Shown here piece after piece: positions 30,429-38,218 of a stretch of DNA of 39,569 nucleotides. The stretch is from a bacterium. GTDB lineage: Bacteria > UBP6 > UBA1177. Both the position numbers and the translations under genes were made by a program. How positions within the stretch are numbered: position 1 is the first letter of the stretch; every line of letters starts with the position of its first letter. The notes under the pieces are model-generated. The model saw only the letters and a program-made list of their open reading frames with translations. It did not search any database and was not told where the DNA came from. The DNA lies in the NCBI GenBank assembly GCA_017961325.1, contig JAGCXM010000023.1, positions 1 through 39,569 on the forward strand, given 5' to 3'.

Positions 30429-31427
30429 ATGAAAAAATTAGTGCTTTTCTTGTTGGCAGTTTTGATGGTTGCCGGCTGCGGTTCAAAGTCGAAATCTCTT
30501 CAGGATCAGGTTGATTCGTTCATTCAGAGCTATCTTTACGCTGTCCGCGACGCTTCAGACGGAAAACAGGGAACTTTGCAGGACATTTACGACAACTGGC
30601 TTTCAACAGAAATGAAAAAAGTCGTAACTTTCGAAGATTTCAAGGATTTTGCTACAACGACCTACAAAGGTAAAATCGGTAATGAAATCAGAACATCGAG
30701 AGCGAATATCGTTATTGATGCAGAGACGAAAGCTTTCATTGAAGCAACCGGTCAAACGGCTAATATGGGTCGTATGGCAGGCGTTATGAATGCCGATGCA
30801 TCACTTATCTTTACGGTCAGAATCGTCAAGGAAGGCGAGGCTTTCAAAGTCGAACTTCAGACTCTTATGGCTGAGATTACGGAGCGCAACAACGAGCAGA
30901 CAAGACTTGCCAATCTGCTTAAAAACTATAAAGGACTTATCAAGATCGACGATATTACGGGCAAAAAATTCCCCGACCGCCCCGGTTTCGCAGAACTTAC
31001 CGGAACGATCCTCAACGGCAGCAGCGACCTTGACATGATCAGAGTCGGCATCAGAGTCCGTTTTAAAGACAAAAACGGCGACGTAATCTATGCCGAGAAC
31101 TTCCTTCCCGTAACCGATATGAGATACGAAGGACTCAGAACTTCGCTTCTTCCGAATTCGGTAAAGGTTTTCAAATCGGTCGTAAAGGATATTCCAGAAG
31201 AGTGGGATCCCGATCAGCCGCTTTCATTTAACTTCTACCTTATCGACGGTGTTCACATCACTCCGGAAGAGCTTGTTGCGGAAAATAAGGAGAGAGACAG
31301 ACTTAAAAAACTCATCGAAGACACAAAAAAGGCTGACGAAGAGGCAAGAAAACAGCTTAAAGAGATCTGGGAAAGAGAAAAAGCTCTCAAAGAAAAGATC
31401 AAAGAACTCCAGAATCAGGGCGAATAA
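30429..31427 (+). CDS. Lipoprotein with C-terminal coiled coil
   Basis: 332 aa from the ATG at 30429 (CAGGAGG upstream). Lipobox LMVAGC (Cys17). Residues 25-160 are mixed alpha/beta, resembling a DUF4878/SnoaL-like accessory fold (QDQVDSFIQSYLYAVRDA...FTVRIVKEGEAFKVEL). Residues about 185-270 look like an FxLYD-type beta domain (AELTGTILNGSSDLDMIRVGIRVRFKDKNGDVIYAE). The last 50 residues are a charged coiled coil (ENKERDRLKKLIEDTKKADEEA). No enzymatic motif. The RBS of the next gene lies 21 nt past the stop. Function unknown. Confidence 0.75.
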   Translation: MKKLVLFLLAVLMVAGCGSKSKSLQDQVDSFIQSYLYAVRDASDGKQGTLQDIYDNWLSTEMKKVVTFEDFKDFATTTYKGKIGNEIRTSRANIVIDAETKAFIEATGQTANMGRMAGVMNADASLIFTVRIVKEGEAFKVELQTLMAEITERNNEQTRLANLLKNYKGLIKIDDITGKKFPDRPGFAELTGTILNGSSDLDMIRVGIRVRFKDKNGDVIYAENFLPVTDMRYEGLRTSLLPNSVKVFKSVVKDIPEEWDPDQPLSFNFYLIDGVHITPEELVAENKERDRLKKLIEDTKKADEEARKQLKEIWEREKALKEKIKELQNQGE

Positions 31428-31459
31428 CGGGCAAAAAGCAGAAAAACGGAGATTTTTGC

Positions 31460-31816
31460 GTGAAAATGAATTTTTTTCTTGACTTTAAAAAAATTTTCGG
31501 CTACAAAGCCGCCGTTTTGATTGTTCTTTCATTTTTGAGTTTGGGACTTTTTGCGAGAGATCTGAATCTGGCTTATCTTCCGCCGCAGGCTGCGAAGACC
31601 GGCGACAACAAGTATCAGCTTGTAAAAGATTTCGATAGTTCGGTTAAGCAGATGAAAGCTTTGGTTGTCGGTGACGACATGATCAAGGACGAGTTGCTTA
31701 CCGACGAAGAGAATTATCGGGTTCATGTCTTCTACAACCTTAAAAAGTCGGCTCCGTGGCATAAGATTTACGTCATTGAATGGGACGACAAGGTTTTCGC
31801 AAGAGTCTTTAAATAG
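31460..31816 (+). CDS. Small secreted protein of unknown function
   Basis: 118 aa from GTG 31460, or 116 from ATG 31466. A signal peptide (YKAAVLIVLSFLSLGLFA) is followed by about 85 mature residues (LNLAYLPPQAAKTGDNKYQLVKDF) with no family I recognise. GGAG (31448-31451) lies in the loop of a 7-bp inverted repeat GCAAAAA (31431-31437)/TTTTTGC (31453-31459), which could limit ribosome access. It lies directly upstream of two tRNA genes. Confidence 0.65.
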   Translation: MKMNFFLDFKKIFGYKAAVLIVLSFLSLGLFARDLNLAYLPPQAAKTGDNKYQLVKDFDSSVKQMKALVVGDDMIKDELLTDEENYRVHVFYNLKKSAPWHKIYVIEWDDKVFARVFK

Positions 31817-31824
31817 CATGAGGT

Positions 31825-31898
31825 TCCCGGATCGTCCAATGGCAGGACTACGGATTCTGGCTCCGTCAATCAAGGTTCGAATCCTTGTTCGGGATCCA
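31825..31898 (+). tRNA. tRNA-Gln(CTG)
   Basis: Acceptor TCCCGGA (31825-31831) pairs with TTCGGGA (31888-31894) with one G-T pair. The D stem is GTCC/GGAC; the anticodon stem is ACGGA/TCCGT with loop TTCTGGC (anticodon CTG); the T stem is CAAGG/CCTTG with loop TTCGAAT. Discriminator T, CCA encoded. Confidence 0.95.
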
Positions 31899-31913
31899 TT
31901 TTATTCATGCAAT

Positions 31914-31988
31914 GACCCCTTCGTCTAGCGGTTAGGACGGCGGCCTCTCACGCCGCTAACAGCGGTTCGAATCCGCTAGGGGTCGCCA
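31914..31988 (+). tRNA. tRNA-Glu(CTC)
   Basis: Acceptor GACCCCT (31914-31920) pairs with AGGGGTC (31978-31984). The anticodon stem is GCGGC/GCCGC with loop CTCTCAC (anticodon CTC), the T loop is TTCGAAT, the discriminator is G and CCA is encoded. It lies 15 nt after tRNA-Gln, probably one transcript. Confidence 0.95.
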
Positions 31989-32149
31989 GAAACTTCGAGA
32001 GGCTTCTTTTTTTATTTCCTTACATTTTGATAATTCGCTTTTTAAGGCTTTGCTTTTGTGTTTTTTGCCTTCAAGCCTCGGATTTAAGCAGAGTTTTTCT
32101 TTACTATACCTATAAGATCTATATAATTCCGCGCTTTTGGGAGGTGATA

Positions 32150-33820
32150 ATGGCTTATCAGGTTGTTGCTAGAAAATGGCGTCCTCAGCGTTTTGACGAA
32201 GTTGTCGGGCAGGATCACGTCACTTCGACTTTGAAATATGCGATTCTGAACAAGCGGACCGCTCCGGTTTATCTGTTTACAGGTATCCGTGGAACGGGAA
32301 AGACGACTTTGGCGCGAATTGTGGTCAAAGCGCTCAACTGTACCGATCTCGGAGCTGACGGCGAGCCATGCAACAAGTGCGAATGCTGCCGCGAGATTTC
32401 GGAGGGAAGAAGCCCCGATGTCGTTGAAATCGACGGCGCATCCAACAATTCGGTCGAAGATGTCCGCGACATCAAGGAAAACATCTCCTATTCTCCGGTA
32501 AAGTCAAAATTCAAGGTTTACATCATCGATGAAGTCCATATGCTGAGCAAATCGGCGTTCAACGCGCTTCTGAAAACTCTTGAAGAGCCGCCGGCTCATA
32601 CGGTTTTCATTCTTGCGACGACCGATCCGCAGAAGATTCCGACGACCGTTCTCAGCCGTTGCCAGCGTTACGATCTGAAGCGTCTTTCTCTTGACGACGT
32701 GGCTCATCAGCTTGCCAAAATTCTCGATTCCGAGCAGAAGGAATACGACATGGAGGCTCTTTATGCCATCGCGCGGGAAGGCGAGGGGAGTATGCGTGAC
32801 AGCCAGACGATTCTGGAACAGCTCATAACTTTCGGCGGCGGAAAAGTCACAGAAACTGAAATTTCAATGATTTTAGGAACTTCAGATAAGCATCAACTTA
32901 GAGGAATCATTGAATCAGTTGTAAAGCACGATTCTGAAAAGGCTCTTTCTTTCGTCCGCGACATATACAAAAGCGGTAAGTCGGTTGAAAAGGCGGCGCG
33001 TGACATGCTTGCACTTCTTCACAATATCCTGCTTTTCAGCGAACTAGGCAACAGCAGTTTCATCGAGGCTCCGGCGGAGGAGACAGAGTGGATAAAATCT
33101 TGCGCCGGACTTGCTTCAACCCCTGACTGGATAAGGTTTTTCCGTTTCTGGAACGGCGAATACGGCGGAATCAAGAACTCCGATTTTTCGCTTATGCTTT
33201 TTGAAGTTGCGGTAATTACGGCATGCTCGTTTCCGAAAATGAGCGATTTTAAAAATTTCGCAAAAAATATTGCGTCCGCTGCTGCACTGATTCCGCAAGA
33301 CGGCGAAGCTGCTGAAAAAAAAACGGCTGAATTTTTAGAAAAGGCTCAGAACCGGCAGTCTGTTCCGCAACGAAACGTTGAAATTCCGCCGAAACCCGGA
33401 ATAAATGATGCAAAATGCATGGAAAATGCTCCGGAAGTTGCCGGAAATTGTGAGAACAGGGATTTTTGGCGAGATTTTGTCGAAGGTTTTAAAAATAAGG
33501 ACTCTTTTCTGTATGCAAGACTGCTGAGTCTGCCTTATCGTGAGGACGAATCGTCGGTTTCAGTTACGATAAACACTTCGACCCATTCCGACGGAAAGGA
33601 ACTGGCAGAAAGGCTGAAAACTCTTTTTTCTTCGTTTTCTTCTGGCAGGAAGCTCTTTTCGGCCTCATTCGACCAAGGCGAAAGCACTTCGATTTACAGT
33701 GAGGACGAACTCCGCCGGATGAAGGAACTTGAAGCCCGCAAGCAGAAAATGGCGGAAAGCGATGCGGTGCAGGCCGCGCTTGAAATAGGTTTTGAAATTA
33801 AAGGTGTTGTCGCAAAATGA
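32150..33820 (+). CDS. dnaX: DNA polymerase III subunit gamma/tau
   Basis: 556 aa from the ATG at 32150 (GGAGGTGAT upstream). Clamp-loader AAA+ motifs: VVGQDHVTSTLKYAI, Walker A GIRGTGKTT (45-53), Zn Cys at 64, 74, 77 and 80, Walker B IIDEVHMLS (125-133), sensor ATTDPQKIPTTVLSRCQRY. Domain III runs to about residue 380; the tau tail is variable. A run of nine A (33315-33323) in codons 389-392 would, on a -1 shift or one-base slippage, end translation at TGA 33328 and give a gamma product of about 393 aa; a +1 shift also stops at once. The stop overlaps the next gene by 4 nt. Confidence 0.96.
   Translation: MAYQVVARKWRPQRFDEVVGQDHVTSTLKYAILNKRTAPVYLFTGIRGTGKTTLARIVVKALNCTDLGADGEPCNKCECCREISEGRSPDVVEIDGASNNSVEDVRDIKENISYSPVKSKFKVYIIDEVHMLSKSAFNALLKTLEEPPAHTVFILATTDPQKIPTTVLSRCQRYDLKRLSLDDVAHQLAKILDSEQKEYDMEALYAIAREGEGSMRDSQTILEQLITFGGGKVTETEISMILGTSDKHQLRGIIESVVKHDSEKALSFVRDIYKSGKSVEKAARDMLALLHNILLFSELGNSSFIEAPAEETEWIKSCAGLASTPDWIRFFRFWNGEYGGIKNSDFSLMLFEVAVITACSFPKMSDFKNFAKNIASAAALIPQDGEAAEKKTAEFLEKAQNRQSVPQRNVEIPPKPGINDAKCMENAPEVAGNCENRDFWRDFVEGFKNKDSFLYARLLSLPYREDESSVSVTINTSTHSDGKELAERLKTLFSSFSSGRKLFSASFDQGESTSIYSEDELRRMKELEARKQKMAESDAVQAALEIGFEIKGVVAK
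33315..33330 (+). other. Slippery A9 run with adjacent -1 stop in dnaX
   Basis: Nine consecutive A (33315-33323) inside dnaX; the -1 frame then reads AAC-GGC-TGA (stop 33328-33330), and the +1 frame reaches TAG a few codons later. This matches the transcript-slippage arrangement known for Thermus dnaX and the -1 frameshift logic of E. coli dnaX. Confidence 0.65.
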
Positions 33821-35949
33821 AAAATAAAAAGATTCTTGCTTCTGTTCCGGCACTTCTCTTTCTGTTTCTCTTTTTCTTCTGGGGAACGCGCGGCAAATTC
33901 TGGACTGTTTTCACGGCGTTTTATCCGAGATTCCACATAATTTTTCTGGCGTCTGCGGGAGCGTTTTTCCTGATTGAACTCTTTGCTTGCAATAAATCTT
34001 TGAAATTATTCGATTTCTTTGTAGATAAACGTTACTTCATATTTCCTTTTTTAGGCTTTCTTTTTCCTGCTCTTATCGCTGTTTTTGTTTTTGATTCGAT
34101 TCCCCACGTCATTGATGCGGCGCATTTTTTGTGGACGGCGCGCGTTTTTATCGAGACGGGGCACTTTCATCTTCCGACGAGCGAGCTTTACGAATACTAT
34201 CAGAACACGTTCAATGTCGATATAAGCGGCAGGTATCTTTCACTTTTCCTGCCGGGTTTTTCTATTTTTCTCGTTCCGTTCGAGCTTCTCGGAATTTCAT
34301 ACCTGTTTACACCGCTCTGTAACGGTATATCTGTGTTTTTATTGGGAAAGATAGCCGATAAGCAGTTCGATGCAAAGACTTCGCTCTTTGCTATGTTCTT
34401 TGCTCTTTTCAGCTCTTTTTATCTTTTCATGGGTGCATCGTACATGACGCATCCTTTCAATCTGATGCTTACTCTGCTAACGATTTATCTCGTTATGGTT
34501 TCTGAAAACAGGAACTCTTTTCTGATTCTGGCCGGGCTTGCCGGGGCGTGGACGCTTTTCATCCGTCCGCAGAACGCGTTTTTCGTCTACGGCGGAGTGC
34601 TTCTGCTGATGCTTTCCAAAAAAATGAAGTTCAAAAGTGCCGTTGTTTTCACTCTGCCCTTCATTTTTGTCGGTTTTCTGCTGATGCTCTACAACTTTTT
34701 TTATACCGGAAATCCCTTTGTTTTTCCGCAGGATGTCTATTTTTTCATTCGTGAACCGTATAAATTCTGCCACAGAATGGGTTTCGGCAAAGGGTGTCCC
34801 AATACCGAAGGCGACTTTCTGCCGGAAGAGGGACTTACACCGAAGTATGCCTTCTGGGTTTCGTTTGCAAGGCTTACGCTGCTTAATTTCAATCTTGTAG
34901 GTCATCCGCTGATTTTTGTTTTTCTGATTGCTTCTTTCTTTTATTCTTTCAGGAAAAGTTTGGAAATGTCAATGTTTTTCTTAATATTTTTCGTTGGTTA
35001 TTTCTTTTTCTACCTTTCAGGCAACCTGTTCGGACCGCGCTATTTTTCAGAAGTTGCATCACTTCTTCTGATTCCGTGCGGATTTGCATTCTTTTCTATG
35101 GTAGGTTCCGCAAAAAAATGGCTGAAACCGTTTGTGATCGCACTTCCTGCGGCTATTTTCATTTTTCTTGTGACAACGATAATGCCGCTTTTCCTGAACA
35201 GTTTTTCAGACGCTTTCTGGTCAACCGACAGAGAGGTCGAGCATGCAATCGAACGGGAAGGCATTGAAAACAGTGTGGTTTTCGTTCCTTCAATTTACGG
35301 CAGCGTTTTTCTTAATCTGATGAAAAAACCGCCTTATGACAATCGCGGAAATCTGATTCTGCTTGATTTGGGGGAGGAAAATTTCTACGCGGCGGCATAT
35401 TTTATGGACAAACATCCTTTCGAAGGCGCTTATCTGATAGATTACTATCCGAAACTTGCCGAAAAAACATCTGTAACACCGCTTTTTGAGGCGACCCGCG
35501 ACAAAATGATTTTTGAATTTGAAAACAAACGTCTTCCTAAAACGGGACAACCCGATTACGGCGTAAATTTTTCAATGAGCGAGGAAGAGGATAAAAAATT
35601 CTATCCGGTCAAGGAACTTTCGGTTTTTGTCTCGAACGAAGCTGTTTTCGCGATGCGTTTTGATGAACTGAACGAGAAGAGCTACTACGATTTCACCCAT
35701 CCGATACTTGATGCCGGTGAATATGAATTCAACCTTTTTTATGTTGCCGACACCTGCGGGACTGATGCCGAACTTTTCATTGACGGCGAAAGAGTCGGAA
35801 CTTTTTCTGCGGAATCAAAGTTCCAGGAAAGGAAGGTCTTTTCTGGAACTCATTATTTTAATTCAGGTAATCATGTTTTTAAAGTTGTTCCCAAAAGCGG
35901 AAATTCGTGCCTTATGCTTGATTCCGTCGAAGCTGAAATCATTGACTGA
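33817..35949 (+). CDS. Polytopic GT-C-like membrane protein with C-terminal beta domain
   Basis: 710 aa, starting in the ATGA overlap with dnaX. About 10-12 membrane helices fill residues 5-465. An early luminal loop IPHVIDAAHFLWTARVFIETGHF carries acidic residues where GT-C glycosyltransferases (ArnT/PMT-like) bind polyprenyl-phosphate sugar. A second loop holds FCHRMGFGKGCPNTEGDF. The last 250 residues are soluble; about residues 620-708 look like a small carbohydrate-binding beta-sandwich (HPILDAGEYEFNLFYVADTCGTDAELFIDG). A role in surface glycan or lipid glycosylation is inferred. Membrane topology is clear; activity is not. Confidence 0.65.
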   Translation: MKNKKILASVPALLFLFLFFFWGTRGKFWTVFTAFYPRFHIIFLASAGAFFLIELFACNKSLKLFDFFVDKRYFIFPFLGFLFPALIAVFVFDSIPHVIDAAHFLWTARVFIETGHFHLPTSELYEYYQNTFNVDISGRYLSLFLPGFSIFLVPFELLGISYLFTPLCNGISVFLLGKIADKQFDAKTSLFAMFFALFSSFYLFMGASYMTHPFNLMLTLLTIYLVMVSENRNSFLILAGLAGAWTLFIRPQNAFFVYGGVLLLMLSKKMKFKSAVVFTLPFIFVGFLLMLYNFFYTGNPFVFPQDVYFFIREPYKFCHRMGFGKGCPNTEGDFLPEEGLTPKYAFWVSFARLTLLNFNLVGHPLIFVFLIASFFYSFRKSLEMSMFFLIFFVGYFFFYLSGNLFGPRYFSEVASLLLIPCGFAFFSMVGSAKKWLKPFVIALPAAIFIFLVTTIMPLFLNSFSDAFWSTDREVEHAIEREGIENSVVFVPSIYGSVFLNLMKKPPYDNRGNLILLDLGEENFYAAAYFMDKHPFEGAYLIDYYPKLAEKTSVTPLFEATRDKMIFEFENKRLPKTGQPDYGVNFSMSEEEDKKFYPVKELSVFVSNEAVFAMRFDELNEKSYYDFTHPILDAGEYEFNLFYVADTCGTDAELFIDGERVGTFSAESKFQERKVFSGTHYFNSGNHVFKVVPKSGNSCLMLDSVEAEIID

Positions 35950-35978
35950 CAAAGAAATTATATATTGCGGGTATTAAT

Positions 35979-38081
35979 ATGATAAAACTTGAGGAAATAA
36001 ACATCATAGGCGAGGTTTCACGCGCTCTGAGTATCGCCGTGGTGCGTGTCAAGGCGGTGCTTGATCTCACTGAATCCGGTTGCACGATACCGTTTATTGC
36101 AAGGTACCGCAAAGAGATGACCGGCAGTCTTGATGAAGTTCAGGTGGCCGGTATCATAGATCTTTCAGAGAAAATATCAAACCTTGCAAAAAGGAAGGCG
36201 GCGATCCTCAAATCTCTTGAAGAGACCGGAAACTATACTGACGAACTTGGAAAATCGGTCGTAAATGCGGCTGATATGACCGTTCTCGAAGACATTTACG
36301 CACCCTACAAACCGGGAAGAAAGACCAAAGCCGACAAAGCAGTCGAAGCGGGTCTTGCCCCCTTTGCGGAATACATCATGCTGAACAACCCGCCTATGGC
36401 GGAAATCATTGAAAAAGCTGAAGATTTTGTCTGCGAAGCGTTTGCAGATTCCGAAAGCGTTCTTAACGGAGCGAAAGAGATTATAGCACAGAAAATCGCC
36501 GATGATCAGAGTGTCAGAACACTTGTCAGAAACAGCATTGAAAACGGCTGCATAGTTTCAAAAGTCAAACGCGGCAAGCAGGAAAGCGGCGCCACATACA
36601 GCGACTACTTTGATTTCAAGGAAAGTGTGAGGAAGATAACGCCTCACCGCGTCATGGCGCTCAACCGCGCGGAAAAAGAGGGTTTTTTGAATATTTCAGC
36701 TGAAACCGATCTGCCGGAAAAAGATCTTATCGACCGAACCGAAAGTCTGTTTTTTGCAAAAAAATCAGATTTTTTCAAAGAGTGCGCCTCATATTCGCTG
36801 AAAAATTTAGTTTCAGGATCGCTTGAGACCGAGACATTCAATAAACTAAAGGACATAGCGGTCGAAGTGTCACTTAACACCTTCCACAAAAATCTGGAAC
36901 AGATCCTTCTCATGCCGCCGTTCGGCGAAAAGGCGGTCATAGCTGTCGATCCCGGCATAAGAACGGGCTGCAAGGCTGCCCTGCTTGACGAGCACGGAAA
37001 CTTTGTAGAATCAATGCTGCTCAATCTTCATCTTGACAAAAACGAGGCTAAAAAGCTCGAAAAATGGATCGAAAGATACGATGTCAAGGGAATTGCGGTC
37101 GGCAGCGGAACTTTCGGACGAGAGGCGCATGAAATTTTGAAGAACTTCTTCGGCAGAAATGTCGTAGTAGCCTCTGTCAGCGAAGACGGAGCATCAATTT
37201 ACAGCGCGAGCGCGGTTGCCAGAGAGGAGTTTCCCGACCTCGACATAACCGTCCGCGGCGCAATTTCAATCGGAAGAAGGTTTCAGGATCCGCTTTCGGA
37301 ACTCGTCAAAATTCCGCCTGAAAGCCTCGGCGTCGGGCAGTATCAGCACGATATTCCGGCAAAAAAACTCTCCGAAAGGCTCAAAAGAACTGTTGAATGG
37401 GCGGTAAACCGCGTCGGAGCAAACCTCAACACCGCAAGCCCGTATCTGCTCGCCTACATTTCCGGTCTCGACAGTAAAAAATCGGCTGAAATCGCAGCTT
37501 TCAAGCGTAGCGGAAGGCGTTTCAAAAACATCGAAGAGCTCAAAAATATCAAAGGGATAGGCGTAAAATCGTTCGAGCAGTGCGCCGGATTTTTAAGGAT
37601 TTTCGGAGGCGACGAGATTCTTGATTCGACAGGCGTTCATCCCGAAAACTACGCTCTTGTAAAGGATACCGCAAAAAAATGCGGGATTTTGCTTGAAGAT
37701 TTGGTGAAAAATCCTGAAATCATTGATAAAAACCAGAAACTCAAAGAACTTCTGCCGCCGTCAGTAATAGAAGAACTTCAAAAGAAAGGGCTTGACCCGC
37801 GGGAAAAATTCGAACAGGCTGAATTTTCCGAAGAAGTCCGCACGATCTCAGACCTCAAGGAAGGAATGATTTTGCACGGCATCGTCAGCAACCTCACCGA
37901 TTTCGGCGCATTCGTCGATATCGGCATCAAGGAAAAAGGACTTCTCCACATCTCAGAGATCGCCGACAAATTCATCAGGCATCCTTCCGAATGCCTGAAA
38001 CTAGGGCAGAAAGTCTCAGTCAGGATCAAAAATATCGACCTCGACAGAAAAAGAATCTCGCTTTCGATGAAAGGTCTGTAG
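35979..38081 (+). CDS. tex: Tex-family S1 RNA-binding protein
   Basis: 700 aa. Tex layout: N-terminal helical region (CTIPFIARYRKEMTGSLDEVQV, APYKPGRKTKADKAVEAGLAPFA); YqgF/RNase H-like core (VIAVDPGIRTGCKAALLDEHG, VGSGTFGREAHEIL, SVSEDGASIYSAS); helix-hairpin-helix (VGANLNTASPYLLAYISGLD, LKNIKGIGVKSFEQCAGFLRI); and C-terminal S1 domain (EGMILHGIVSNLTDFGAFVDIGIKEKGLLHIS). Tex is a conserved nucleic-acid-binding transcription accessory factor. Length is slightly below the usual 720-780 aa but no domain is missing. It starts 29 nt after the membrane protein gene, with only a weak RBS. Confidence 0.95.
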   Translation: MIKLEEINIIGEVSRALSIAVVRVKAVLDLTESGCTIPFIARYRKEMTGSLDEVQVAGIIDLSEKISNLAKRKAAILKSLEETGNYTDELGKSVVNAADMTVLEDIYAPYKPGRKTKADKAVEAGLAPFAEYIMLNNPPMAEIIEKAEDFVCEAFADSESVLNGAKEIIAQKIADDQSVRTLVRNSIENGCIVSKVKRGKQESGATYSDYFDFKESVRKITPHRVMALNRAEKEGFLNISAETDLPEKDLIDRTESLFFAKKSDFFKECASYSLKNLVSGSLETETFNKLKDIAVEVSLNTFHKNLEQILLMPPFGEKAVIAVDPGIRTGCKAALLDEHGNFVESMLLNLHLDKNEAKKLEKWIERYDVKGIAVGSGTFGREAHEILKNFFGRNVVVASVSEDGASIYSASAVAREEFPDLDITVRGAISIGRRFQDPLSELVKIPPESLGVGQYQHDIPAKKLSERLKRTVEWAVNRVGANLNTASPYLLAYISGLDSKKSAEIAAFKRSGRRFKNIEELKNIKGIGVKSFEQCAGFLRIFGGDEILDSTGVHPENYALVKDTAKKCGILLEDLVKNPEIIDKNQKLKELLPPSVIEELQKKGLDPREKFEQAEFSEEVRTISDLKEGMILHGIVSNLTDFGAFVDIGIKEKGLLHISEIADKFIRHPSECLKLGQKVSVRIKNIDLDRKRISLSMKGL

Positions 38082-38114
38082 AAACATCGTATAAGAAGAT
38101 TATCTTACACAGCG

Positions 38115-38134
38115 GACTGAGAACATGTCATGTT
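38115..38134. repeat. 7-bp inverted repeat between converging genes
   Basis: CATGTCA - TGTTTC - TGACATG, in the 137-bp gap between tex and the minus-strand YD-repeat gene. It could form a hairpin, but neither side has a T run, so a terminator call is weak. Confidence 0.3.
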
Positions 38135-38218
38135 TCTGACATGGAATTGATTTATAAAAACAGCCCCGGTCAGCCGTCGGATCTGTGAAAATTCAAATAT
38201 CGTTTAGGAGCAAAATTC

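Noticed and set aside
31825-31988. tRNA pair as an integration site
   Set aside because: No integrase gene and no direct repeat of a tRNA 3' end were seen nearby; the genes on both sides look like ordinary chromosome.
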